Assembly (NCBI RefSeq): GCF_037975245.1
Contig: NC_092567.1
Location: 24,668,876-24,732,875 of the forward strand
Origin: Apostichopus japonicus
Taxonomy: Eukaryota; Echinodermata; Holothuroidea; Aspidochirotida; Stichopodidae
DNA: 64,000 nucleotides
Reading direction: 5' to 3'
Under the pieces are notes generated by a model that saw nothing but the letters and a program-made list of their open reading frames with translations, was not told the origin of the DNA and did not search any database. Both the position numbers and the translations under genes were made by a program. Position 1 is the first letter of the stretch. Every line of letters begins with the position of its first letter. Positions 46,130 through 56,735 of the stretch are shown here, one piece after another.

Positions 46130-46700
46130 CTGCGCCAACACAACACTATATAGGCACGGAGCTAAGTTAGTGATGCACACTAACATGTACGGACGATATG
46201 TATTGCAGGCATGTATATATTGTACTGAGACATATTTCGACAAGGTACGATTTCAATTGCGGGAAGACCTCGATATCGTACGGCACAGTATGTATAGTGG
46301 CCTGTAACAGCAGCGAATCTTACAAAATATGACCCGGACGTTGAGGCAGTTGTTTAACCATAATATACTGTTAATTGAAGAATGGCTACCCAAAATAAGT
46401 AAACGATTGTGTGCACAATTCTAACAACCATTTCTTTCTGTCGTAGCTGCATGTTTATTGGAAGAATGGAGTTCATAAAAAGTTCATTTTACGTGGAAAG
46501 TCCATTACTATTAATTTGCGTTCGCAGTACACTCCGCACGATGACGTCACACGGGGACCTGAACGTTCATGGGCTTTTACTCATCACGTTCCTGGTCAGT
46601 GAAAATCTGGTAACTTTGACATCAAGTTTCTCTAAATTACTGTCTCTGTCGTCTACGCGAGACCCAAGGTATTGTTTGTGTACTAAAATACTTTAGTATG
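46130..46700. repeat. Duplicated block P (inverted copy at 52258-53120)
   Basis: The reverse complement reappears downstream of gene A, at 52258-52745 and 53020-53120, interrupted there by a roughly 270-bp extra segment. Matching landmarks include GGTCCCCGTGTGACGTCATC, GAAATGGTTGTTAGAATTGT and AGGTCTTCCCGCAATTGAAA in the inverted copy. Confidence 0.85.
46542..46549. promoter_or_regulatory. CRE-like palindrome TGACGTCA
   Basis: A perfect TGACGTCA. The same octamer is at 52423-52430 (inverted copy of this block), 50024-50031 (downstream of gene A) and 55016-55023 (downstream of gene B). No transcription start is known nearby, so a regulatory role is only a possibility. Confidence 0.3.
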
Positions 46701-46721
46701 TTTTGCCTCTAGCGATGCATT

Positions 46722-47720
46722 TTAATGCATAAGGTAATCTAACCTATCCAAGATAGTAGAGCAAGGTGATGGCGCTCTATAGCCGAAGCAGAGCCGTGTA
46801 TATCTATCTACGGCTCTGAGCCAAACTAGATTGTTTTGAAATGATGCTGCACAAACAAACTGTAATAATTTATTAGTAATGTCGTAAAAAAATAAAAGAA
46901 AATCATTAAAAAGCAATCTACAAATGCATTCATAGTTGTAAGCCGATAAGGAGTATAACTTGACCGCCCTTTCATAGATTTTATTCCATGTATTAATTGG
47001 TCATAGAAGTATACATCCATCGTAAACATCCGTCTCGCCGCGTTTTCATATACTGCGACGAAATAGTCAACCATTTATGAACAACAACAAAATAATTGAA
47101 ACAAAAAGACAAACAGAGGTACCATTACAACTTAATCTCTTCCCTAAAAGTACAATCCCCTTTAAATAAAAGTACAATGTTGAATATTTGTGACGAAATT
47201 GACAAAATTCACCTGGCTTTTGGAAAGAAAAATTTAACAGAAACAATCTAAACTTAAACGAAGAGCCTTGTTAGATGAAAGTTAAATGATTGAGGGTACG
47301 CCAAGTGTACAGTTTTACAATCTGCTCACTTCAATGGTTTCCTTAATTGCACCCTAAATGGATGCAAATAATGGATTCCCATTCTGTATCCTAAACTGAA
47401 AACATTTAACGCTAACACCGTCGTAGACCGTTCCCAGTTTACATGCTTGCTGTACCTTCCTGACAGCAACCAGACCTGACTAGAAGAGGTGGGGTAGCGG
47501 TGGGGGAAGGTGGAGTCAGTGCAATACAACATGGTGCTTGGGATAAACTATGCGGCTTGGGAAATATGGGATTAAGAACAATGTATTCTTAGTATCAATA
47601 TTTCAAATGGTAGAGTTATTATACTTTTTTAATATCACAAACGAATGGACATACTAGTGCATCCAGATCTGAAGTAATTTTGCCAGCGTCTATTTTGGAA
47701 CATGTGCAGGTACTGAAAGA
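46722..47720. repeat. Duplicated block Q (inverted copy at 60716-61690)
   Basis: About 1 kb upstream of gene A that recurs in opposite orientation upstream of gene C, with landmarks such as GATCTGGATGCACTAGTATG and ACTATTTCGTCGC. It is missing upstream of gene B. Orientation relative to the gene is the same in A and C. Confidence 0.9.
46826..47074 (-). CDS. Uncharacterised short ORF divergent from gene A
   Basis: 82 codons starting MVDYFVAVYENAARRMFTMD. The first 60 or so residues are kept, with about six changes, in the block Q copy at 61323. After that the reading differs through small indels, and the frame that continues the C-side protein lies in another frame here. It may be a small gene facing away from the secreted-protein gene, or simply duplicated noncoding DNA. 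Confidence 0.3.
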   Translation of the reverse strand: MVDYFVAVYENAARRMFTMDVYFYDQLIHGIKSMKGRSSYTPYRLTTMNAFVDCFLMIFFYFFTTLLINYYSLFVQHHFKTI

Positions 47721-48142
47721 CGAGTAAACACGAGTATTTTTTCTCCTATCTATTTAAGTTTTTTTTATTTAATCCAGTTTTGTGACTTCAGCATATGTGT
47801 TTATGATTATTTTAAGCACTTGAAACACTAAGTACTTTCGAGATTTATCCCAGGTCACAAAAACCGATGTACGGTGGCTTATTGGGTACATAGGAAAGGA
47901 ACAAACGTGTCCCCAAATATCAACTTTTTTGTCTTTTAAAGTCAAAATTTTATCTCAAATTTCTGACTTTTTATTTCAAAATGTTGAGATTTGAGGGCAC
48001 CATTTTTTTTGGTTTCCTATGTCCCTATTGAGCCACCGTACTCATTGCGCTTCAATGTATAGGCTAAAATACAAAGTGCTGGTACAAACTCGTCGTAAAA
48101 CATCAAGTGACTGTCAGTTTGTGGGGAGGAGTAGCTTTTCTC

Positions 48143-48176
<34 letters not shown>

Positions 48177-48313
48177 CAAATTCAGCTTTGTCGTTGAAAG
48201 ACACGGAGCAATCGTTGACGGAAAAGCCGAAGCGAAGTCACAATTTGCAGAACTTGATATTTTCAGTATTTCTTTGTCGGTTGTGCTTATACTTGAGTAA
48301 TATACGAAAGAAG
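47721..48313 (+). promoter_or_regulatory. Upstream region of gene A
   Basis: Conserved with 56736-57345 (gene B) and 60098-60707 (gene C). It includes TTTTATTTCAAAATGTTGAGATTTGAGG-like and GTCCCTATTGAGCCACCGTA-like stretches and an AT-rich TATA-like segment about 140-170 nt before the start codon. The promoter and 5' UTR should lie here, but the start site cannot be placed from sequence alone. Confidence 0.45.
48145..48174. repeat. (AT)n tract upstream of gene A
   Basis: About 15 AT repeats in the position where copies B and C have only GATATATTTATATTATATTT. It is an expansion specific to copy A. Confidence 0.9.
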
Positions 48314-49527
48314 ATGACAAATGCTAAATTTATGATGAATTTCGCCTTGTTGATACTGTTGGCAACCGCTGAGTTCGTTTCAACAGAGGTAGAAGTTGCA
48401 CGTTTGAGGTGGAATGGTGTCGGGTTTTATATCGTAGTGGATGCGGCAACAGTCCAGGCAAGACTCGATACGTATGCGCAGGCTTCACCTGGAGGTAAAT
48501 ATTCTCCGTTAGTTGTTTGTTTTTTTGGTGGTAGTAGTGGGAGGGTCAATGGAAATTTAATTACAGGCTGTAGTTTTACACATGACAACGTCTTTACAAA
48601 CATTGTCCGTAGATTAGGTTACCATAGTAACGTGAATGAATGTTAGTACAATGTTACAATCGTGACGGTAAAATATTCCACTATTATTTCAAAAACAATA
48701 TGACTATATGTGAAAGTCAAATGGTGTCTATAAATAATAATAATAATCTTCTTCTGGTTTTTTATACCGTGATGAATATTGCCCTCTCTTCTTCAGCACC
48801 ACAACTGTACGTTCCTGCAACTCCAGTCTTTCCACACCTAGATGATGGACAACATGTTATTTACATTGATTTTGGCGACGCAAAGACGGTTGATCTCTCG
48901 GAAGAATTTGCTCTTTCGCCAACAGTACCATCTTTTTATGTTGTCATTCCTTTATTATCCGACACCGTCTGCGGACCGCCCCATTACGACTTATCACTTG
49001 CGCAGCTGTACCAACAGAATGATAATGATCAGGCCCTACCCATAGCAAACATATTGTACCCTTTTCGAAATGTCGAGGAATTGACCATCAGTGAATCGTC
49101 CGTACTCTTAAGAGATCATGGAGAGGAAATACGGATAGAGTTCTCAGTAACGATGCCTTGTATTGAACCAACGTCAATCGTCCGTGGAGAATTTGATGAC
49201 CTCGTCCTGGGCAGTGTTTGTTTTGGATCCCATAGCCCGGGTCTCGACTTTTGCGCCTCAGCCACGTGCACTTCTACACCCGAGGCAGTTCCTTTCTGTG
49301 CACTTATGGATCAATTTCGTCCAGACGTAGAAAGTGCTCTCCCGAATGTGTGTACGAAGTACGCATCAGCCGACGAACACGCCTGCGTAGTGTCATTCCT
49401 TGAAGTAACCAGTATCACTGAAGGATTTCGTGATTTTATGCTACTTGGTGATGGACCAATAACTGTTTTCGGTGCCGAGAAGTTTGTTGGTAATTACACC
49501 ACGTCCCTGTGGTACCCGTGTATGTAA
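48314..49527 (+). CDS. Uncharacterised secreted protein, copy A (two exons)
   Basis: Exon 1 is 48314-48494 and exon 2 48797-49527. The intron is GT-AG (donor GTAAAT; acceptor CTTCTTCAG after a pyrimidine tract), phase 1, 302 bp. The protein has 303 residues. The N-terminus has a signal peptide, MTNAKFMMNFALLILLATAE, probably cut near residue 24. A mature region follows with LRWNGVGFYIVVDAATVQAR and, in exon 2, YVPATPVFPHLDDGQHVIYI. Eight cysteines are shared by all copies (119, 182, 213, 218, 228, 246, 257, 302). Copy A has a ninth (202). One N-glycosylation sequon NYT is at 293. There is no transmembrane segment after the signal. I recognise no domain. The start was chosen because both ATG context and signal peptide fit, and upstream in-frame ATGs lie in the poorly conserved leader. 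Confidence 0.85.
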
Positions 49528-50845
49528 TCTATGATGTGCTATCATATGTATACCGGCACACACACGCGCACTTAAACACATTGAATATATTAATATGTAT
49601 CTTTATAAACACCTGCTCTCATTAGGGCATGGTTGGAGCACCATTTTCAAAGCCTTTTTGTGTTACAAAGTAAACATTGTAATCAATAAATGAAAGCATA
49701 ACGACAATTGAGACGCAAGATTTTGTCTTTACTATTTGTGGAAGTTGTGTAACGCAGTTTAATACCACGGGACAGAGCAATGACCATTTGGGGATTTTGT
49801 GTGTCCTTTAAAATGCATAGCTGGTGGCTTTCGACATCCTCTAATCCGTTCAAATTTATGTTACATAAAATTTTAACACTTGTACCTTTCCATTGATGTA
49901 TGGCACATTGTATTATTTTCTTATGGGACTCAGTAACACTTGATAAAACCTAGCACTTTTGGACAAGGAATTTGCTCTTTTCGCAAAATTTCCTAAGCGC
50001 TCTGGTGACTGCAGGTCACCCCGTGACGTCAATGTGCGGAATAGGTTGAGGAAAACTGAAACTGAAGTTAGTGCAGAGATTAGTGGTTAACAAAGTTACT
50101 ATCGGGCTTTTTCCAAGCTAACGGAAGTACAGTTATGGTACATTTACTAGGTATTTGACTGTTTTTTCCTCCGTTTTATCCATTTAATTATTGTTTATAT
50201 CGTAAAATAACCAGATGAGTTATTTTATAGCAAATCGACAACATTGCATCATTGCCTCGAAACCCCGAGATTACGCGTTAATATAGTAGGCCCAGATATA
50301 TGCACGCAGTCATATCATAAGAACATGGACAAAACGTTTTTCGACAATGGTAATAATTACCGTCACATTCAGTCTGTGGGTGGTATAAGCAGTTCCTTTC
50401 ATGCCAGGCTGACCGTTGTTTTCATGTCGCTTAGCCATATCTAGGTCCATTCAGATTCATGCGGACGGGCTGTAGACATTGGGGATGAGAGAAGACGTGA
50501 TCTAGTCAACCAGCGAAGAGCCTAAAATTTATTATTAACCGGTAGTAAGAATACTAGGCTATACTCAATCGATACTTTTCGCAGAGTCCGATTACTTCCA
50601 AAAGTCGCGTCTGCTGTAAATGGAGTAAGTCGTCGTTTTTGGTAGGCTGAAAGTATGCATTAAAATATTTGACATGCATGCATGCTATATCGTGTATCCA
50701 TGCCACTTTGTGCTCGACTACCGCCCCCCCTCCTCTCCTCGTAGCCCTCTCCCGTTCATCTGTCGACACAAACACGTATAGTCTACGCATGAGTCCCTCT
50801 AAAGGTAAAATCTCCCTAAGTTTGATACAGGCCTATGTCTAAACT
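49528..50845 (+). repeat. 3' flank of gene A (duplicated block R)
   Basis: Includes a likely polyadenylation signal AATAAA at 49685-49690. The block recurs inverted at 54245-55518, 57846-58880 and 61984-63018. Copies C and D lack about 240 bp, including the CRE-like octamer, that A and B have. Short open frames here (for example 50554-50790) also recur but show no coding character. Confidence 0.85.
49685..49690 (+). terminator. Putative polyadenylation signal of gene A
   Basis: AATAAA about 160 nt after the stop codon, followed by a less conserved stretch. Gene C has AATAAA on the minus strand at 58717-58726, the corresponding place. Confidence 0.6.
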
Positions 50846-50879
50846 CAGTAGTCACGATTGCCTTGTTATTGAGTTACTT

Positions 50880-52255
50880 GAGTGACATTGAGTTACTTGC
50901 TGTGAGAGCTCGTCCTCGGTTTCTGCCCAGTAACATATCAAACATTACTATCTTAAATGTGTACACTCGCCCTTCAGCAAACTTCACGGTTTCGAATGCC
51001 GGGTTGAAAAAAATGCTATCACATCAATGTTAAAGGAGTATCCGCGTTCATATATCATTATTGTTGGGGATCTCAACAGAGACCGATTACCATTCCTCGA
51101 AACAATGGGCTACAACAACCTCGTAAATTTCGTCACCTTCCCAAGATCTTACACCATTTTGGATTGCATGTTAAAGGTTGGAGTTACTTCACTGCCAAGA
51201 AAATGCATCCTATATCTACATCAGATCATTTCAGTGTTCTAATTATGCCACGATACAAAGAACGTTATCGAGAAGTTCAAAAGATACCAAGACCAAAGGA
51301 AAGAGACACCAGGAAGAGTAATGTTGACAATTTACGAGTCATGTGGATTCAACAGACTGGAGTGTTTTTACAGATACGTGTGACACACTAGATGAATTGA
51401 CACAAGTAGTATCATCTTACATCAATTTTACCACTGATATCTGCATCCCTTACAGGACAATGTCACACTCAGAAGTTATGAAGAGATTGCCAGCCGATGA
51501 TAAGATCAAGCAGTTGGGAAGCAATTGATGATGGTGACACTGCTCTACGGAACAGGCTACTGAGACAAATCAATAAATATGTGTTCTATGGGATCTACCC
51601 AAATCAATACGGAAACCAGATGACCAGCATAGAAACTTGGTAAATGATGAGTTTGGCCAAACATTAAGTCAACACCGGACGTTTTAATGATGCTTCGAGC
51701 AAAGATATTTCACTTATACTACCAGACCTATCAACTACTGACCACCAGTAATACAAGAGAAAGATGTAAAAAGACAATTTGGACTTGTTAAGATAGGAAT
51801 TGCGTCTGGTTTTGATCAAACTCCCTGGTGGGTGTACAAGTATTGCTCTGAAGAATTAGCTGGCGTATTTACTAATTTATATAATGTAAGTTTAAATGAG
51901 AATTAAATTCCGTCCCTATGGAAGCATGCTAAAACATCACATGTGCCTAAAATCTCCATTCCAACATCTGTAAACGATTTTAGACCAATTGACATGTCCA
52001 GTATTGGTTTTAATCGTTTGCAAAATTATTATTTCCATACTTGACGCAGGCCATCGTATCACACGGTGATAAAAATCAGTTTGCCAACAAAAAAAGCCTG
52101 TCCTGCACAGATGCTATATTTAAGCGCGTACATTGTGTTGCTTCTGGTTTAAATCAGAGTGACACAACAGTCACTAAAGTTTTATTTTTAGATTTTTCAA
52201 GTGCTTTTAACTAAGGTTTTACCAAATCGTTTAATCCAAGGTTTGTGTATAGTTT
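50880..52255 (+). mobile_element. Decayed LINE fragment (endonuclease and RT pieces)
   Basis: In order on the plus strand: an endonuclease-like YIIIVGDLNRDRLPF, a TSDHFSVL segment, then RT-like IASGFDQTPWWVYKYCSEEL, SIPTSVNDFRPIDMSS and VLFLDFSSAFN. They lie in several frames with stops between, and the catalytic motif after FLDFSSAFN is gone. It sits between block R of gene A and the inverted block P, and is absent from the other copies, so it inserted locally or marks a rearrangement joint. Confidence 0.75.
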
Positions 52256-52257
52256 TA

Positions 52258-53310
52258 TCAAGAAGTTGTTACTAAAGTATTTTAGTACACAAACAATACC
52301 GTGGGTCTGGCGTAGTCGATTTCAAGAGACAGTAATTTAGAGAAACTTTATGTCAAAGTTACCAGATTCTAACTGACCAGAAACGTGATGAGTAAAAGCT
52401 CATGAACGTTCAGGTCCCCGTGTGACGTCATCGTGCGGAGTGTACTGCGAACACGAAACAATAATAATGGACTTTCCACGAACTTCTCGTAAGAAAGTGA
52501 ACTTTTATGAACTCCATTCTTCCAATAAATATGCAGCTACGACAGAAAGAAATGGTTGTTAGAATTGTTCACACAATGATTTACTTATTTTGGGTAGCCA
52601 TTCTTCAATTAACAGTATATTATGGTTAAACAACTGCCTCAACTTTCATATTTTGTAGGATTCGCTGCTGTTACAGGCCACTAGGCATACTTTGCCGTAC
52701 GATATCGAGGTCTTCCCGCAATTGAAATGCATACCTTGTGAAATATGTCGACATCTCGGGTATTTCTTCATTTGTTGTCGCAATTAATCGTGTTTACAGT
52801 TACTTTCCAGCCAGTGGATGCAACATTAATCGAATCTACGAAACATAAAGCTTTGGGTATGTCTCTGTCTCACTGTCATAAAGTACGGCTTTCAGAAAGT
52901 CACAACTTCACGAGAGCAGAAAAACAAGCGAAGGGAACACCACGAAAAAAGAAGTTTCGATAGATTTCATATTCCATATACGAGTTTCAAAAGTTAATAA
53001 AAGGGAAATCTTTTACCGTCTGAGTACAATATATACATGCCTGCAATACATCATATCGTCCGTTCGTGTTAGTGTGTATCACTAACTTAGTTCCGTGCGT
53101 ATAGTGTTGTGTCATTGGTTCTTCTAAAGAGAACTAAGTCACTCAGGGCATTGTGTGGCAGTGTACAACTCTTTTGTAAAATGATCCTGTTTTACCCTGC
53201 ACATACGTGGTAAATTACGGCTGAAGATAAATAATTAAGTATGCACATTAGAAAATCAAGGCAATTGTGGCTACTGAGTTTAGGCATTTATCAAAATTAG
53301 GGAGATTTTA
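52258..53310. repeat. Inverted block P with extra segment S
   Basis: Inverted copy of 46130-46700, split by segment S (about 52747-53020) that is not present in the original. S recurs at 57353-57560, beginning inside it. The rest, to 53310, matches 57560-57840 and 61700-61975. Confidence 0.8.
52745..52963 (+). CDS. Uncharacterised short ORF with signal-peptide-like start
   Basis: 72 codons beginning MSTSRVFLHLLSQLIVFTVT, a convincing hydrophobic leader, then a basic tail ending RKKKFR. The part after about residue 30 recurs at 57353-57480 without the leader. A GTATGT donor-like site inside (after AAAGCTTTGG) means this could instead be a first exon. A function cannot be assigned. Confidence 0.3.
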   Translation: MSTSRVFLHLLSQLIVFTVTFQPVDATLIESTKHKALGMSLSHCHKVRLSESHNFTRAEKQAKGTPRKKKFR

Positions 53311-53318
53311 CCTTAAGA

Positions 53319-54236
53319 CAGCGGCGTAACGATGAGTCTGGGGGCCCCTGGGTCCAGGGAAGGAAGGGCCCCCCTGGCTGCTGCGGAGAATCAACCGATG
53401 TGCGCGCAGCGCACATCACGAGCGCGGAGCGCGAAGTCCCAAAGGCGTGGGTCCAGGGAAGCTCTGGGGTTCTACAAGCTCTCTGGTGCAATCTAAGTCG
53501 TATATGGAACATTTCGTGGTGATTTTATCGACTGAGATTTTGGGGAAAATCTGCGTTCATAGACACATTTTTGGTCCGCCTTATCTGTCATACTGGGAAC
53601 ATGAAAAAAAAATGTGTTGCAAAGCTAGAATACATTAAGAGATTGAAAGGACAATAAGACCAAATGACCAATGTCCAATTAACATAAACATGTATATTTC
53701 CACCCGTGGCGTAACTCCTGTGGACAAATGGTATCCAAGTTCCCAATAACTTGGAAAGGCTAGAGCTTGAATTTACTGAGGCATCGGCGATTTGGCCGAT
53801 AGCTGAGGAAAGCATCAGCCAAAGGGGTTCAAAATATGCCAAATTTGTGTCATTTGACCAGTTATCGGCCAATGTCATGTGGCAACCCTGACCGCGAGCG
53901 AATTCATTGAAATTAGAGGCGCTGCTTCGCTATAATATGTACCAGCGTAGCCTATCAAGTTCCAGTGTGTACCTCAGGCTCTTGAGTCAGTCGTGCGGAA
54001 AGAAGGATACGAGATTTGCAGTTGCAGGGGCATATGATTTATGACGAACGTATTCACGGACAGAAAAATATGTCCATTGTCTCGTTTATAGTTTCTTTTC
54101 CAACGAAAACGTGCCGTTTAAAAAAAAAAAAAGAAGGTACCCCTCTTCTAAGTTCTGCACATCAGTGCAGCGGGGGCCCCTTTGGTCGGGGGCCCCTGGG
54201 TTTGCCCCGTGCGAGCCCATAGGCGTTACGCCGCTG
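53319..54236. mobile_element. hAT-like nonautonomous element, 918 bp
   Basis: The ends are CAGCGGCGTAACG and its exact reverse complement CGTTACGCCGCTG. The 8-bp direct repeats CCTTAAGA flank it (53311-53318 and 54237-54244). The empty site is visible in the sister copies at 57831-57845 and 61969-61983, which read straight through ACCTTTAGAGTGCC. GGGGCCCC-rich subterminal sequence is present at both ends. No transposase frame is seen. Confidence 0.93.
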
Positions 54237-54244
54237 CCTTAAGA

Positions 54245-55518
54245 GTGCCTCATTCATAGACTATACGTGTTTGTGACAACAGATGAACGGGAGAGGGCTA
54301 TGAGGAGGTGTAGAGGGGCGGTAGTCGAGCACTAAGTGCATGGATCATTTCAAACGATATAGCATGCATGCCAAATATTTTAATGCATAGTTTCAGCCTA
54401 CCAAAAACGACGACCTACTCCATTTACAGCAGACGCGACTTACGGAAGTAATCGGACTGTGCGAAAAGTATCGATCAAGTATAGCCTAGTAGTCTTACTA
54501 CCGGTAAATAAAAAAGTTTAAGCTCTTTACCGGTTGACTAGATCACGTCTTCTCTCATCCCCAGTGTCGAGTACAACCCGTCCGCATGAATCTGAATGGA
54601 CATAATATGGCTAAGTGACATGAAAACAACGGTCAGCCTGGCATAAAGATACTGCTTATACCACCCACAGACTGGAGTGTGACGCTAATTATGACCGGTT
54701 TTCGAAAAACATTTTGTCCATGTTCTTATAATATGACTGCGTGCATATATCTGGGCCAACTATATTAACGCGTAATCTCGAGGTTTCGAAGCAATGATGC
54801 AATGTTGACGATTTGCTATAAAATTACTCATCTGGTTATTTTACGAAATAAACAATAATTAAATGGATAAAAAGGAGGGGGAAACAGTCAAATACCTACG
54901 AAATGTACCATAACTGTACTTCCGTTAGCTTGGAAGAAGCCCGGTAGTAACTTTGTTAACAACTAATCTCTGCACTAACTTCAGTTTCCAGTGTTTCTCA
55001 ACCTACTCCGCACATTGACGTCACGGGTGACCTGCAGTCACCAGAGCGCTTACGAAGTTTTGAGAAAGGAGCAAATTCCTTGTCCAAAAGTACTAGGTTT
55101 GATCAAGTTTTACCGAGTCCCATAAGAAAATAATACAATGTGCCTTACATCAATGGAAAGGTACAAGTGTAAAGATTCAATGTAACATAAATTTGAACGG
55201 ATTAGAGGATGTCGAAAACCACCAGCTATGCATTTTAAAGGACACACAAAATCCTAAAATGGTCATTGCTCTGTCCTAGAGGTATTAAACTGCGTCGCAC
55301 AACTTTCACAAATAGTAAAGACAAATCTTGCGTCTCAATTGTCGTTATGCTTTTATTTATTTATTACAATGTTTACTTTGTAACACAAATAGGCTTTGAA
55401 AATGGTGCTCCAACCATGCCCTCATAAGAGTAAGTGTTTATAGATACATAATAATATATTAAATGTGTTTGTGTGCGCGCGTGTGTGTGCCGGTATACAT
55501 ATGATAGCAAATCATAGA
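54245..55518 (-). repeat. 3' flank of gene B (inverted block R)
   Basis: Inverted counterpart of 49528-50845. It contains likely polyadenylation signals on the minus strand near 55352-55365, several overlapping TTTATT. Confidence 0.85.
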
Positions 55519-56735
55519 TTACATACACGGGTACCACAGAGACGTGGTGTAATTACCACCAAACTTCTCTGCACCGAATACAGTTATTGGCCCATCACCA
55601 AGTAGCATAAAATCACGAAATCCTTCAGTGATATTGGTTACTTCAAGAAATGACACTGCGCAGGCATGTTCGTCGGCTGATGCGTACTGCATACACACAT
55701 TCGGGAGAGAATTTTCTATGTCTGGACGAATTTGATCCATAAGTGCACAGAAAGGAACTGCCTCGGGTATTGAAGTGCACGTGGTTGAGGCGCAAAAGTC
55801 GAGACCCGGGCTATGGGATCCAATACCAAAATCGACCAGGACGACGTCATCAATTTCTTCACGGACGATTGACGTTGGTTCAATACAAGGCATCGTTACT
55901 GTGAACTCTATCTTTATTTCCTCTCCATGATCTCGTAAGAGTACGGACGATTCACTGATGGTCAATTCCTCGACATTTCGAAAAGGGTACAATATGTTTG
56001 CTATGGGTAGGGCCTGATCATTATCATTCTGTTGGTACAGCTGCGCCAGTGATAAGTCGTAATGGGGCGGTCCGCAGACGGTGTTGGATAAGAAAGGAAT
56101 GACAACATAAAAAGATGGAACTGTTGGCGAAATAGCAAATTCTTCCGACAGATCAACCGTCTTTGCGTCACCAAAATCAATGTAAATAACATGTTGTCCA
56201 TCATCTAGGTGTGGAAAGACTGGAGTCGCAGGAACGTACAGTTGTGGTGCTGAAGAAGAGAAGGCAATATTCATCACGGTATAAAAAACCAGAAGAAGAT
56301 TATTATTATTATTTATAGACACCATTTGACTTTCACATATAGTCATATTGTTTTTGAAATAATAGTGGAATATTTTACCGTCACGATTGTAACATTTTAC
56401 TAACATTCATTCACGTTACTATCATGGTAACCTAATCTACGGACAGTGTTTGTAAAGACGTTGTCATGTGTAAAACTACAGCCTGTAATTAAATTTCCAT
56501 TGACCCTCCCACTACTACCACCAAAAATAAAAACAAGTACCGGAGAATATTTACCTCCAGGTGAAGCCTGCGCATACGTATCGAGTCTTGCCTGGACTGT
56601 TGCCGCATCCACTACGATATAAAACCCGACACCATTCCACCTCAAACGTGCAACTTCTACCTCTGTTGAAACGAACTCAGCGGTTGCCAACAGTATCAAC
56701 AAGGCGAAATTCATCATCAATTTAGCATTTGTCAT
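55519..56735 (-). CDS. Uncharacterised secreted protein, copy B (two exons)
   Basis: Exon 1 is 56555-56735 and exon 2 55519-56249 (minus strand), with the same phase-1 GT-AG intron, here 305 bp. The protein has 303 residues with a signal peptide MTNAKLMMNFALLILLATAE. It keeps the eight shared cysteines and the NYT sequon and adds a second sequon, NIT, near 266. Against copy A it differs in VIPFLSNTV, EEIDDVVLVDFGIGSH (where A has GEFDDLVLGSVCFGSH), CMQY and DIENSLPNVC. Intact by every check I can make. Head-to-tail with C and D, and tail-to-tail with A. Confidence 0.85.
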
